A stretch of DNA of 39,308 bases from Thiothrix eikelboomii (GTDB lineage: Bacteria; Pseudomonadota; Gammaproteobacteria; Thiotrichales; Thiotrichaceae), in assembly GCF_900167255.1 (NCBI RefSeq), contig NZ_FUYB01000027.1:1-39308 (forward strand). Direction: 5' to 3'. The notes under the pieces are model-generated. The model did not search any database. It had not been told where the DNA came from and was given only the letters and a program-made list of their open reading frames with translations. Below are positions 20,313 through 28,931 of the stretch, one piece after another. Position numbers and translations under genes: made by a program. The number at the start of each line of letters is the position of its first letter. Position 1 is the stretch's first letter.

Positions 20313-20421
20313 TTTGCCTGATTGATTAAGGAGTGACTGGAGCCGGCCTTACAAAAATGTTATTATCCTCTTAGGTAATTTCAGCAACCAAGGATACCAA
20401 CACGCATGAAATCAGCTACAT

Positions 20422-21792
20422 ATGCTCCGTTTCATTGATCTGTTTGCAGGTATGGGAGGATTCCGCCTTGGTTTTGAAAATGCCTGTGCCGCACAAGGAA
20501 TCCATGCAGATTGCGTATTCACCTCAGAAATCAAACCGCATGCGATTAAGGTTTACGCCGACAACTTCCCCAATAGCCTCATTCATGGCGACATCACCCA
20601 GATTCCGGCTGAGGACATCCCTGATTTTGATGTCCTGTTAGCAGGATTCCCTTGCCAAGCCTTCAGCTATGCGGGTAAACGCCAAGGCTTTGCGGATACC
20701 CGTGGTACTTTATTTTTTGAGGTTGAACGGATTCTAGCAGCCAAGCAACCCTCTGCCTTTATCTTGGAAAATGTTGAAGGGTTGGTTGTACATGACCGTG
20801 CTAGTCGAGCCGAACCGATTGGGCGGACTTTGAGCATTATCCTAGAAAAACTCAAACAGCTTGATTACTACGTCAGTTGGCAAGTACTGGATGCCAAAGA
20901 CTTTGGGTTGGCACAAACACGCAAACGTATTTTTATCGTTGGCACAAAAAACCAAACGATCAACCTCAGCCAATTCCCCAAAAAGAAAACAGTTTTACAG
21001 GATATATTAGAGACCGGCAAAACTTGCCTTGATACCAAACTCTCGCGGCTATTGCTGTCACATTTCAAGTTAGATGAACTGCACGGTAAGTCCATTAAGG
21101 ACAAACGCGGTGGCAAGGAAAACATCCATAGCTGGGATATTGGCTTAAAAGGTGAAGTCTCCGCTGAGCAAATTAAACTACTTAACCTGATTTTGCTCTA
21201 TCGCCGTAATAAAAAATGGGCCATCGGTAAAGGCATTACATGGATGGATGGGATGCCGCTAACCGTGGCGGAAATTAGCACATTTTATGATCATCCCGAC
21301 TTGCAAGCCATGCTCAATGACTTGGTGCATAAGAACTACTTGAAGTACGAGCATCCCAAGGATTTGGTAGCTATCACGGAGAATGGTACGACTAAAAAAG
21401 TGCGCCAGTACCGCACCGATATTGCCAAGGGTTATAATATTGTCGCGGGCAAATTGAGTTACGAAATTAATAAGGTTCTTGACCCTAACACAATTACACC
21501 GACCTTGGTTGCCACTGACCTAAATAGGCTGGCGGTACCGGATGGGAATGGCTTGCGCAAACTCACCTTAGTTGAACAATGCCGTCTGTTTGGCTTCCCA
21601 GATAACTTCCAATTAAACGTGAAAGATGCGTTAGCGCATGACCTGTTGGGGAATACGGTGCCGGTTGCTACGGTTGCCACCATTGTAGAACGTTTGATTT
21701 CTGAAGCGTTTCTTGGAAAGGCTTCACTAGAAACAACTACTGATATCGAGCCACGAAATCAACCTTGTTACCAATTACAGCTTATTGCATAA
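20422..21792 (+). CDS. DNA (cytosine-5-)-methyltransferase, orphan
   Basis: A 456-residue C5 methyltransferase. Motif I is FIDLFAGMGGFRLGFE, motif IV is AGFPCQAFS with catalytic Cys78, motif VI is ENVEGL (Glu116), motif VIII is QTRKRIFIVG and motif X is LGNTVPVATVATI. The middle, from about residue 190 to 330, is the target-recognition region and holds a winged-helix-looking stretch (WMDGMPLTVAEISTFYD). The recognition sequence is not inferable. No restriction enzyme is adjacent. The start sits inside a 10-codon ORF (20406, MKSATYAPFH, stop 20436-20438) that has the better-placed AAGGA, so translation may be coupled or the 5' end altered. The 3' end abuts an inverted copy of its own 5' part. 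Confidence 0.92.
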   Translation: MLRFIDLFAGMGGFRLGFENACAAQGIHADCVFTSEIKPHAIKVYADNFPNSLIHGDITQIPAEDIPDFDVLLAGFPCQAFSYAGKRQGFADTRGTLFFEVERILAAKQPSAFILENVEGLVVHDRASRAEPIGRTLSIILEKLKQLDYYVSWQVLDAKDFGLAQTRKRIFIVGTKNQTINLSQFPKKKTVLQDILETGKTCLDTKLSRLLLSHFKLDELHGKSIKDKRGGKENIHSWDIGLKGEVSAEQIKLLNLILLYRRNKKWAIGKGITWMDGMPLTVAEISTFYDHPDLQAMLNDLVHKNYLKYEHPKDLVAITENGTTKKVRQYRTDIAKGYNIVAGKLSYEINKVLDPNTITPTLVATDLNRLAVPDGNGLRKLTLVEQCRLFGFPDNFQLNVKDALAHDLLGNTVPVATVATIVERLISEAFLGKASLETTTDIEPRNQPCYQLQLIA

Positions 21793-21793
21793 A

Positions 21794-22075
21794 CTTGGCG
21801 TTTACCTGCATAGCTGAAGGCTTGGCAAGGGAATCCTGCTAACAGGACATCAAAATCAGGGATTTCCTCAGCCGGAATCTGGGTGATGTCGCCATGAATA
21901 GGGCTATTAGGAAAGTTATCAGCATAAACCTTGATAGCATGCGGTTTGATTTCGGAAGTGAATACACCGTTGGGTGTGATGCCTTATGCATGGCAAGCTT
22001 GCTCAAATCCTAGCCGGAATCCACCCATGCCAGCAAACAGGTGAATGAAGCGGAACGTTTCAGGGTGGAGGTCAT
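21794..22075 (-). pseudogene. Inverted, decayed 5' fragment of a second cytosine methyltransferase
   Basis: Read leftward, this gives RFIHLFAGMGGFRLGFEQAC, then a TAA where the intact gene has CAA, then the frame continues through FTSEIKPHAIKVYADNFPNS to AGFPCQAFSYAGKRQ. There it runs straight into the 3' end of the intact gene, at 21793/21794. The likely start ATG (22075) is out of frame by one base with the rest. The inner 106 bases (21794-21899) match 20581-20686 of the intact gene with only two mismatches, while the outer part is clearly more diverged (11 differences over the adjacent 60 bases). It is truncated before motif VI and cannot make an enzyme. Confidence 0.85.
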
Positions 22076-22245
22076 GGGGCTATGCTTGTTTATACAGCCA
22101 CTGAGCTTGGCATCTCTAACTGCACAGTTTCAGTGTTATTGTTAACTGGATTAGAAAGCTAGGTGTATTAGTCATTCATTCGGAATCTTTTTGTTTTTTT
22201 AGCGTAAATTCATTAGCATCATTGAATTTCAGCAGGTAGGCATAG

Positions 22246-22758
22246 ATGGCAGGTTATTACCACCCAGTCGATGAAGATGATGATTATGTAAGTCGTACCC
22301 ACGATAAACGTGAGGCAGAAGAGGCTCAGGCTTTAGGTGAGCAGCTGATTGATTTACGCCCCGAGCAACTCGCTCAACTGGATTTGCCTGAGCGTTTAGT
22401 GGATGCTGTGTTGGAGGCTAAGCGGTTGAATAATCACGGTGCTTTACGCCGCCAGAAGCAATACATTGGCAAACTGATGCGTCAAGTCGAGCTAGCGCCG
22501 ATTCAAGCCAAATTTGCAGAGTGGGAGTTTAGCAGTCGTGCACATTTAGCGGTATTCCATCGTTTGGAGCGCTGGCGCGATCAACTGTTAGTGGATGATG
22601 CAGCGCTTGGTGAATTACTGGAAGCTTATCCAGCGCTAGATATGCAACATATCCGTGGTTTGATTCGAAATGCACGTAAAGAGCAAGCGACGAATAAGCC
22701 TCCGAAAAGTAGTCGAGAGTTATTTCAATATCTACGTAGCTTAGCTGAAGCTCACTAA
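22246..22758 (+). CDS. darP: Ribosome-associated protein DarP (YjgA, DUF615)
   Basis: A 170-residue highly charged, helical protein. The family's marks are present: LIDLRPEQLAQLDLPERLVD, the RRQKQYIGKLMRQVE core, and a C-terminal IRGLIRNARKEQA then SRELFQYLRSL. DarP (formerly YjgA) binds the large ribosomal subunit and helps late 50S maturation. The N-terminus is acidic (VDEDDDY), as usual. It is a single-gene unit, and the next gene is 208 bases away behind a LacI-type operator. Confidence 0.9.
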   Translation: MAGYYHPVDEDDDYVSRTHDKREAEEAQALGEQLIDLRPEQLAQLDLPERLVDAVLEAKRLNNHGALRRQKQYIGKLMRQVELAPIQAKFAEWEFSSRAHLAVFHRLERWRDQLLVDDAALGELLEAYPALDMQHIRGLIRNARKEQATNKPPKSSRELFQYLRSLAEAH

Positions 22759-22878
22759 AGGTGGTCAAGGCTCCAGTTTAGCGCTGGCAGCCTGAATTGA
22801 GTAAAAAGCATTTCTTTGCATAAAACCAGCAACAAGGAATTGCTTTTCTGCTGTGACAGGTGTATTTTTGTAAAAATT

Positions 22879-22890
22879 CAAAGCGCTTTG
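22879..22890. promoter_or_regulatory. LacI-family operator before the alpha-glucoside ABC operon
   Basis: This is a perfect 12-bp palindrome, CAAAGCGCTTTG, 77 bases before the binding-protein gene. The same 12 bases occur at 28875 and 30057, in front of the two glucosidases. The central CG and AAAGCGCTTT core are typical of LacI/GalR operators. A half-like AAAGCGC lies at 22910-22916. Binding by the repressor at 28932 is inferred. Confidence 0.75.
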
Positions 22891-22966
22891 GATGATTTTG
22901 ATAAATACTAAAGCGCCCAGTTAGTTTATTTTCTATGTGTTGTTGATTTCTTGGAGGAGATAGATC

Positions 22967-24247
22967 ATGACCTTAATGCGTAATCCTATTAAGCAAGCCA
23001 TTCTGCTGTCAATAATGGCAGCTTCAATGACTTCAATTTCTGCGTATGCAGTAGAAGTCAATTTTGTTTCTGGTGCGGTCGGTAAAGACATCGAAGTCTT
23101 TAAAGAACTCGTCAAGCCTTGGGAAAAAGAAACAGGTAATACTGTCAAAGTAGTACCGATGCCATCTTCTACAACCGATCAGTTCGCGCAATATCGTTTG
23201 TGGCTATCGGCAGGTAATGCCGATGTTGATGTGTATCAGACGGATGTTATTTGGGCACCACAGTTAGCTGATAACTTCGAAGATTTGACAGAAGCCACTA
23301 AAGACGTCATCAAAGACCATTTCCCATCCATCGTTGAGTCTCAAACCGTTAACGGTAAACTAGTCGCTATGCCACTGTTTACTGACGCACCAGCTTTATA
23401 TTATCGCAAAGACCTGCTGGAAAAGCATAAGCTCAGTGTACCTAAAACTTGGGAAGAGCTGACCGAAACGGCCAAAAAAGTTCAAGAAGCTGAGCGTGCA
23501 GAAGGCAGTAAAGACTTATGGGGCTTTGTATGGCAGGGTAATGCTTATGAAGGTTTAACCTGTAATGCGCTAGAGTGGGTTAAATCTTTCGGTGGTGGTC
23601 AAATCGTTGAGCCAGATGGCAAAATCTCGATTAATAATCCAAAAGCAGTCGCTGCGGTTGATTTAGCCAAGTCATGGGTAAATACGATTTCTCCTCCGGG
23701 CGTTTTGTCTTACGGTGAAGAAGAAGCTCGTGGTGTTTGGCAAACGGGCAATGCAGTCTTTATGCGGAACTGGCCTTATGCTTATGGCTTAGGTGAAGCT
23801 GATGACAGTAAAGTTAAAGGTAAGTTTGACGTAACCACTTTACCAACTGGGGGTGACAACGACAAATCGGCTGCAACTTTAGGTGGTTGGAATTTAGCGG
23901 TATCTAAATATGCTAAAAATAAAGAGGCAGCGATTGCCTTAGTTAAGTTCTTAGCATCTACTGAAACCCAAAAGCAAAATGCTTTAATTGGTTCTAAACT
24001 GCCAACGGTCATGTCGCTGTACGATGATGCAGACATTAAAGAAAAGCAGCCAATTATTCCACGTTGGAAAGATGTATTCTTACAAGCAGTACCACGCCCC
24101 TCTGCGCCGACTAAAGTGAAGTATAACGAAGTATCTTCTAAGTTCTGGTCAGCCGTGCATGAGACTTTATCAGGTAAAGGTACCGCTGCTGAGAATCTTG
24201 AGGTTCTTGAGGCTGATTTAACCGAATTACAAGGTAAAGGTTGGTAA
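22967..24247 (+). CDS. Sugar ABC transporter, periplasmic binding protein
   Basis: A 426-residue solute-binding protein of the maltose/trehalose (MalE/ThuE) cluster. It has a Sec signal peptide (IKQAILLSIMAASMTSISAYA) and a mature start near VEVNFVSGAVGKDIEVFKEL. Other family segments are DVDVYQTDVIWAPQLAD, the PLFTDAPALYYRKDLLEKH ligand region and GGWNLAVSKYAKNKEAAI. The ribosome site GGAGGAGA is strong. It is the first gene of the transporter operon, and a hairpin after it probably sets its expression above that of the membrane genes. Adjacent GH13 enzymes suggest an alpha-glucoside such as trehalose, maltose or sucrose as ligand. Confidence 0.88.
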   Translation: MTLMRNPIKQAILLSIMAASMTSISAYAVEVNFVSGAVGKDIEVFKELVKPWEKETGNTVKVVPMPSSTTDQFAQYRLWLSAGNADVDVYQTDVIWAPQLADNFEDLTEATKDVIKDHFPSIVESQTVNGKLVAMPLFTDAPALYYRKDLLEKHKLSVPKTWEELTETAKKVQEAERAEGSKDLWGFVWQGNAYEGLTCNALEWVKSFGGGQIVEPDGKISINNPKAVAAVDLAKSWVNTISPPGVLSYGEEEARGVWQTGNAVFMRNWPYAYGLGEADDSKVKGKFDVTTLPTGGDNDKSAATLGGWNLAVSKYAKNKEAAIALVKFLASTETQKQNALIGSKLPTVMSLYDDADIKEKQPIIPRWKDVFLQAVPRPSAPTKVKYNEVSSKFWSAVHETLSGKGTAAENLEVLEADLTELQGKGW

Positions 24248-24293
24248 GTTCTCCTCCAAACCCTGAGCGCCAATAGCCTCAGGCGTTAAGTCG

Positions 24294-24326
24294 AAAGGGT
24301 AACAGCCGATGTTGTTACCCTTTTTT
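24294..24326 (+). terminator. Intra-operon hairpin / partial terminator
   Basis: AAAGGGTAAC pairs with GTTACCCTTT (10 bp, loop AGCCGATGTT), and T residues continue to 24326. It lies between the binding-protein gene and the first permease, where binding-protein operons often have a partial terminator or mRNA-stabilising structure that keeps the binding protein in excess. Confidence 0.75.
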
Positions 24327-24363
24327 AAAGCACCACCTTAGCATCACCTCAGGAGATAACCTC

Positions 24364-25323
24364 ATGACCCCTCATGCAGTCACATCTTCAGGTAGAGCAG
24401 AGTTACAATCTCAACGTATTCGTGCGGCCATGTGGTTTTTAATACCCATGATCGCAGCTTTGGTTTTTGTTGCTGCTTATCCTTTATTTCGTTCTATTTA
24501 CTTTAGTTTTACCGATACTTCATTGACCAATTTATATGCGGGTCAGTGGATAGGTTTTGATAATTATTTAAGCTGGCGGACTCTGCCATCCGGTCGTACC
24601 ATTTTTAAAGGTACTCTAGTCGATCCTGCTTGGTGGAATGCCGTTTGGAATACGGTACGTTTCGCCGTCGTTTCGGTCACTTTGGAAGCCATTTTAGGTA
24701 TGATGGTAGCCTTAGTGCTTAATGCAGAGTTCAAAGGCCGTGGCCTAGTTCGGGCGGCGATCTTAATTCCTTGGGCGATTCCTACCATCGTTTCTGCAAA
24801 AATGTGGAGCTGGATGCTCAATGACCAGTTCGGTATTGTCAATGATGTATTGATGAATATGGGCATTATCTCTCAAAAAATCGCTTGGACCGCTAATGCG
24901 GATACCGCCATGTTTGCAGTGCTTGTGGTCGATATTTGGAAGACGACACCTTTTATGGCTCTGCTGTGTTTAGCAGGTCTGCAAATGGTTCCGAAGGATG
25001 TGTATGAAGCTTCCAAAATTGATGGGGTGCATCCGATTAAAGTGTTCTTTAAAATCACTTTACCTTTGGTGAAACCGGCTTTAATGGTTGCGATTATCTT
25101 CCGTATGTTAGATGCCTTACGTATTTTCGATTTGATTTATGTATTAACGCCTAACTCTTCAGCAACCAAAACGATGTCGATTATCAGTCGTGAGAATATG
25201 ATTGAGTTTGATAAGTTTGCCTATGGCTCAGCTCAGTCAACGCTATTGTTTACCTTCATCGCTTTGTTCGTGATTCTTTATATCTGGCTAGGTAAAGTTG
25301 ATCTAGGTGGAGATAAAAAATGA
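24364..25323 (+). CDS. Sugar ABC transporter permease (MalF/ThuF type)
   Basis: A 319-residue inner-membrane permease. It has six predicted helices, starting with AAMWFLIPMIAALVFVAAYPLF, and the cytoplasmic EAA loop EASKIDGVHPIKVFFKITLP that contacts the ATPase. AGGAGAT precedes the ATG. The stop overlaps the next gene's start (25320-25323), so the two permeases are translationally coupled. It forms the heterodimeric channel with the following gene. Confidence 0.92.
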   Translation: MTPHAVTSSGRAELQSQRIRAAMWFLIPMIAALVFVAAYPLFRSIYFSFTDTSLTNLYAGQWIGFDNYLSWRTLPSGRTIFKGTLVDPAWWNAVWNTVRFAVVSVTLEAILGMMVALVLNAEFKGRGLVRAAILIPWAIPTIVSAKMWSWMLNDQFGIVNDVLMNMGIISQKIAWTANADTAMFAVLVVDIWKTTPFMALLCLAGLQMVPKDVYEASKIDGVHPIKVFFKITLPLVKPALMVAIIFRMLDALRIFDLIYVLTPNSSATKTMSIISRENMIEFDKFAYGSAQSTLLFTFIALFVILYIWLGKVDLGGDKK

Positions 25324-26144
25324 AAATCGTTAAGAAAATAGCGTTTTATTTACTGGTCTTAGTGATTGTGGTCGCTTCAGTCTTCCCCTTTTACTATGCA
25401 GTCATCACGAGTTTCAAAACGGGTACAGCTTTATTTGAAGTCAATTACTGGCCAACCTCTTTCAGTTTAAATAACTACTATGCTGTTTTTGAGCAAGGTG
25501 AGTTTCCCCGTAATATCTTAAACTCAGTCTTTATTGCCACGATGACCGTTATTTTAGCTTTGTTAATGGCTGTCACTGCCTCTTATGCCTTGGCGCGGGT
25601 GAGATTCCGTGGACGGGGTTTATTGCTGATGACTATTTTAGCGGTTTCTATGTTCCCACAAATTGCGGTGTTGTCTGGCTTGTTTGAAATGATCCGGTTT
25701 ATCGGTATTTACAACACGCCTTGGGCTTTAATTCTGTCTTATACCATTTTCACTTTGCCTTTTACGGTTTGGGTGCTGACGACCTTTATGCGTGATTTGC
25801 CAATTGAGATTGAAGAGGCCGCGATTGTCGATGGTGCGACACCTTGGCAAATTATTGTGAAAGTCTTTTTGCCTTTAATGTGGCCAGCCTTAGTCACTAC
25901 GGGTTTGTTGGCATTCATTGGTGCATGGAATGAGTTTTTATTTGCTTTAACGTTTACCTCTTCGAATGAGACACGTACTGTGCCGGTAGCGATTGGCTTA
26001 TTATCAGGTGCGACGCAATATGAAACCCCTTGGGGCATTATTATGGCGGCATCGGTCTTGGTAACAGTGCCTATTATTATTATGGTACTGATTTTCCAAC
26101 GTAAGATTGTTGCTGGTTTAACGGCTGGTGGCGTTAAAGGCTAA
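25320..26144 (+). CDS. Sugar ABC transporter permease (MalG/ThuG type)
   Basis: A 274-residue permease starting in the ATGA overlap with the previous gene. The EAA loop is EEAAIVDGATPWQIIVKVFLP. The N-terminal helix is IAFYLLVLVIVVASVFPFYY, and the final helix lies near VLVTVPIIIMVLIFQRKIV. It ends 15 bases before the ATPase gene. The carbohydrate-uptake-1 (CUT1) type is supported by separate F and G permeases and one MalK-like ATPase. Confidence 0.92.
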   Translation: MKIVKKIAFYLLVLVIVVASVFPFYYAVITSFKTGTALFEVNYWPTSFSLNNYYAVFEQGEFPRNILNSVFIATMTVILALLMAVTASYALARVRFRGRGLLLMTILAVSMFPQIAVLSGLFEMIRFIGIYNTPWALILSYTIFTLPFTVWVLTTFMRDLPIEIEEAAIVDGATPWQIIVKVFLPLMWPALVTTGLLAFIGAWNEFLFALTFTSSNETRTVPVAIGLLSGATQYETPWGIIMAASVLVTVPIIIMVLIFQRKIVAGLTAGGVKG

Positions 26145-26159
26145 AGGAGGAGTATTGAA

Positions 26160-27164
26160 ATGGCTCGGATTGAATTAAAAAATGTACGTAAATCCTATGG
26201 TGCCTTTGATGTAATCAAGGGTGTCAATCTAGATATTCGTAGTGGCGAATTCATGGTATTCGTGGGTCCATCAGGTTGTGGGAAATCAACTTTATTGCGC
26301 CTGATTTCTGGCTTAGAGGATATTACCTCTGGGGATATGCTGTTTGATGGAGAGCGAGTTAATCACCTCGCACCGTCTAAACGCGGTATTGCTATGGTGT
26401 TCCAATCCTATGCTTTATATCCGCATATGAACGTCTATGACAATATGGCGTTTGGGATGAAGTTAGCGAATACTACCCCGGAAGATATTCGGATTCGTGT
26501 CGAAAAAGCCGCGAAAATGCTACAAATTGACCATTTGCTGGATCGCTTACCTAAGCAATTATCGGGAGGTCAACGTCAGCGGGTGGCGATTGGACGGGCG
26601 ATTGTGCGTGATCCACGGGTATTCTTGTTCGATGAACCGCTGTCCAATTTGGACGCAGCTTTGCGGGTGCAAACTCGTTTGGAAATCGCCAAACTGCATC
26701 ATGACATGAATAAAGCGACCATGATTTATGTCACCCATGATCAGGTTGAGGCGATGACTTTAGCGGATCGAATTTGTGTGCTGCGTGATGGTTTGGTTGA
26801 GCAGGTAGGTACTCCCGCCGAGCTGTATGCTAGCCCCAATTCTGTATTTGTTGCAGGCTTTATTGGTTCACCAAAGATGAATTTCCTCACGGGTAAGTTC
26901 GCTGAGCAATTCAATTGTACTACTTTGGGGATACGCTCTGAGCACTTGGATATTGATAACACTAATCCAGTTTGGCGAGGCGAAGTCGTGCATTATGAAA
27001 ATCTAGGCTCTGATAATTACATATTCGTGGATATTGGCGGTACTGAGCCAATGATTGTGCGCGAAGATGGAACAGCCTCTTATGAGATTGGAGCTAAGGT
27101 AGGCATTCGTCCAGAGACCCATAATTTGCATCGCTTTGATGCAAACGGTAAGCCTATGCGTTAG
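26160..27164 (+). CDS. Sugar ABC transporter ATPase (MalK/UgpC type)
   Basis: A 334-residue ATPase. Walker A is GPSGCGKST, the Q-loop is VFQSYALYPHMNVYDN, the signature is LSGGQRQRVAIGRA, Walker B is VFLFDEPLSNLDA and the switch is VTHDQVEAMTLAD. The C-terminal ~100 residues form the regulatory TOBE/OB region of the MalK type, but shorter than MalK itself (371). GGAGGAG is upstream. The gene ends the operon, and its stop lies within a perfect hairpin. One ATPase of this type can serve several transporters. Confidence 0.93.
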   Translation: MARIELKNVRKSYGAFDVIKGVNLDIRSGEFMVFVGPSGCGKSTLLRLISGLEDITSGDMLFDGERVNHLAPSKRGIAMVFQSYALYPHMNVYDNMAFGMKLANTTPEDIRIRVEKAAKMLQIDHLLDRLPKQLSGGQRQRVAIGRAIVRDPRVFLFDEPLSNLDAALRVQTRLEIAKLHHDMNKATMIYVTHDQVEAMTLADRICVLRDGLVEQVGTPAELYASPNSVFVAGFIGSPKMNFLTGKFAEQFNCTTLGIRSEHLDIDNTNPVWRGEVVHYENLGSDNYIFVDIGGTEPMIVREDGTASYEIGAKVGIRPETHNLHRFDANGKPMR

Positions 27165-27173
27165 GCTTACCGT
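27145..27173 (+). terminator. Terminator-like hairpin spanning the ATPase stop codon
   Basis: ACGGTAAGCCTA (27145-27156) and TAGGCTTACCGT (27162-27173) pair perfectly over 12 bp around TGCGT and are followed by CTTTTG. The TAG stop codon forms the first bases of the second arm. Confidence 0.65.
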
Positions 27174-27184
27174 CTTTTGTAGTT

Positions 27185-27211
27185 GGTATCTGTCAGCTAT
27201 TGACAGATACC
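27185..27211 (-). terminator. Hairpin spanning the stop codon of the converging glucosidase
   Basis: GGTATCTGTCA pairs with TGACAGATACC over 11 bp, with a 5-base loop. It contains the leftward gene's TGA (27195-27193). No T run follows, so its terminator role is weaker. It may stabilise the mRNA end or block read-through between the converging units. Confidence 0.5.
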
Positions 27212-28797
27212 TTATCTGCTAGTTGAAAGAAAGCAAAACCATTGCCCGCTAAGTGTAATTCACCTGCTGTTAGCTCTGCTCGCTCGGCTAAGACTTCGGT
27301 CAGTTGACCGCTTAGTTTAAGTTGTTGCTGGGTCGCCGACAGATTAAACACACATAACAGATCATCCCCCCGGATCAGGGCGAGAATAGGCTCTGCAGTC
27401 TCTAAGAAGCGCGTTGCTCCATATTTAAGGGTTGCACTGGATTGGCGCAGACGCAGCATCCGCTTATAAAAATTAAGCACTGAATCAGGATCATTCACTT
27501 GCCCGGCTACACTGCGCGCTGCTTGCTCAGGTTTCACAGGTAGCCAAGGTTTAGCGGTGCTAAACCCTGCATGTGGCTGTGCAGCATCCCAAACCATCGG
27601 TGTCCGGCAGCCATCGCGGCCTTTGTTTTCTGGCCAGAAGCGTAAGCCTTGAGGATCAGTCAACTCACTATAGTCTAAATCTGATTCGGTTTGCCCTAAT
27701 TCCTCACCTTCATAAATGCAGATCGAACCTTGTAAAGACAGTAAGAGTGCTGCTGCTTGTTTAGCGAGTGCTTCGTTGCTAACACCATACTGTTGCCAAC
27801 GAGTTGTATGGCGTGCCACATCATGGTTCGAAAAAGCCCAGCAAGGCCAGCCGTGGGGTGCGCCAGTATAAAACTCTTCAACCAGCTTACGGAAATGGTT
27901 GGCACTGAATGGATCTTTCAACATTTCAAACGAATAGCACATATGTAAACGTTGACCCGAGGTGTATTCACCCATCATCCGAATCGGATGGTGATCTTCA
28001 CCCATTTCCCCTACCATCGTGCGAGCCTCAAATTCATCCAATAAGGCACGCATCCGTTCTAAAAAGGCTAAATTTTCTGGCTGGTTTTTCGAGAAAATAT
28101 GGTATTGCATACTGTAAGGATTCCATTCGGGCTTTTCTTTCCGCCGGAAATCCGCAGGATCGTTACGCAGCAGCGCATCATGGAAATAAAAATTCACCGT
28201 ATCTAAGCGGAAGCCATCAACACCACGTTCTAACCAAAAACGCATCGTGGACAAGAGCCAATCTTGTACTTCCGTATTATGGAAATTAAAATCAGGTTGC
28301 TCGACCAGAAAATTATGCAAATAGTATTGATGTCGGCGTGAATCCCATTGCCAAGCACCCCCTCCAAAAACAGACAGCCAATTATTCGGGGGTGAGCCAT
28401 CATGTTGTGGGTCAGCCCAAACATACCAGTCAGCTTTAGGGTTATGGCGGTTTTGGCGACTTTCTTTAAAGAACGGATGTTCAGAACTGGAGTGCGACAA
28501 TACTTGGTCAATAATGACTTTTAAACCTAACTCATGTGCACGTGCAATCAGTTGATCGAAATCGGCCAGTGTGCCGAAAGTTGGATCAATATCAGTATAG
28601 TTTGAAACATCATAACCCATGTCTAGCATGGGTGAAGTGAAAATAGGGGAAAGCCAAATAGCATCTACCCCTAAATCAGCAATATAGGGCAAGCGCTCAG
28701 TAATCCCGGCTAAATCACCGATGCCATCCTGATTAGAGTCTTGAAAAGATCGAGGGTAAATTTGATAAGTGACCGCTCCACGCCACCATTCATTCAT
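27193..28797 (-). CDS. GH13 alpha-glucosidase
   Basis: A 534-residue cytoplasmic GH13 enzyme with the oligo-glucosidase layout. WWRGAVTYQIYPRSFQDSN opens the (beta/alpha)8 barrel. The nucleophile is Asp199 in GFRLDTVN, the acid/base is Glu264 in MVGEMGE, and the third acid is Asp326 in FSNHDVARH. QPDFNFHN fills the specificity region. No signal peptide is present, so it would cut sugars after uptake by the adjacent ABC system. It is 47% or so similar by eye to the second glucosidase (30142-31764), but clearly not a fresh duplicate. An operator copy lies 78 bases before its start. Confidence 0.92.
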   Translation of the reverse strand: MNEWWRGAVTYQIYPRSFQDSNQDGIGDLAGITERLPYIADLGVDAIWLSPIFTSPMLDMGYDVSNYTDIDPTFGTLADFDQLIARAHELGLKVIIDQVLSHSSSEHPFFKESRQNRHNPKADWYVWADPQHDGSPPNNWLSVFGGGAWQWDSRRHQYYLHNFLVEQPDFNFHNTEVQDWLLSTMRFWLERGVDGFRLDTVNFYFHDALLRNDPADFRRKEKPEWNPYSMQYHIFSKNQPENLAFLERMRALLDEFEARTMVGEMGEDHHPIRMMGEYTSGQRLHMCYSFEMLKDPFSANHFRKLVEEFYTGAPHGWPCWAFSNHDVARHTTRWQQYGVSNEALAKQAAALLLSLQGSICIYEGEELGQTESDLDYSELTDPQGLRFWPENKGRDGCRTPMVWDAAQPHAGFSTAKPWLPVKPEQAARSVAGQVNDPDSVLNFYKRMLRLRQSSATLKYGATRFLETAEPILALIRGDDLLCVFNLSATQQQLKLSGQLTEVLAERAELTAGELHLAGNGFAFFQLADKVSVNS

Positions 28798-28874
28798 AGC
28801 ATGCTCCTTGTAATACAGTTAATGGTATAGGGTATGAGTCGTTTTTATAATTATTTTAAGCCAAATACTATACC

Positions 28875-28886
28875 CAAAGCGCTTTG
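28875..28886. promoter_or_regulatory. LacI-family operator before the first glucosidase
   Basis: This is a perfect CAAAGCGCTTTG, between the LacI gene's stop (28932) and the glucosidase start (28797), both leftward. It lets the glucosidase be controlled separately from the repressor gene. Confidence 0.72.
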
Positions 28887-28931
28887 AATGCATTAGATAA
28901 GCAAGCAGCGCAAGGGTTAAATTTTTGTTAG

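Noticed and set aside
21794-22075. Functional second methyltransferase or active alternative N-terminal cassette
   Set aside because: It has a stop codon after the motif I region and a one-base offset after its ATG, and it lacks motifs VI to X.
23782-24273. 163-codon minus-strand ORF inside the binding-protein gene
   Set aside because: It is a shadow of the strongly supported gene on the other strand.
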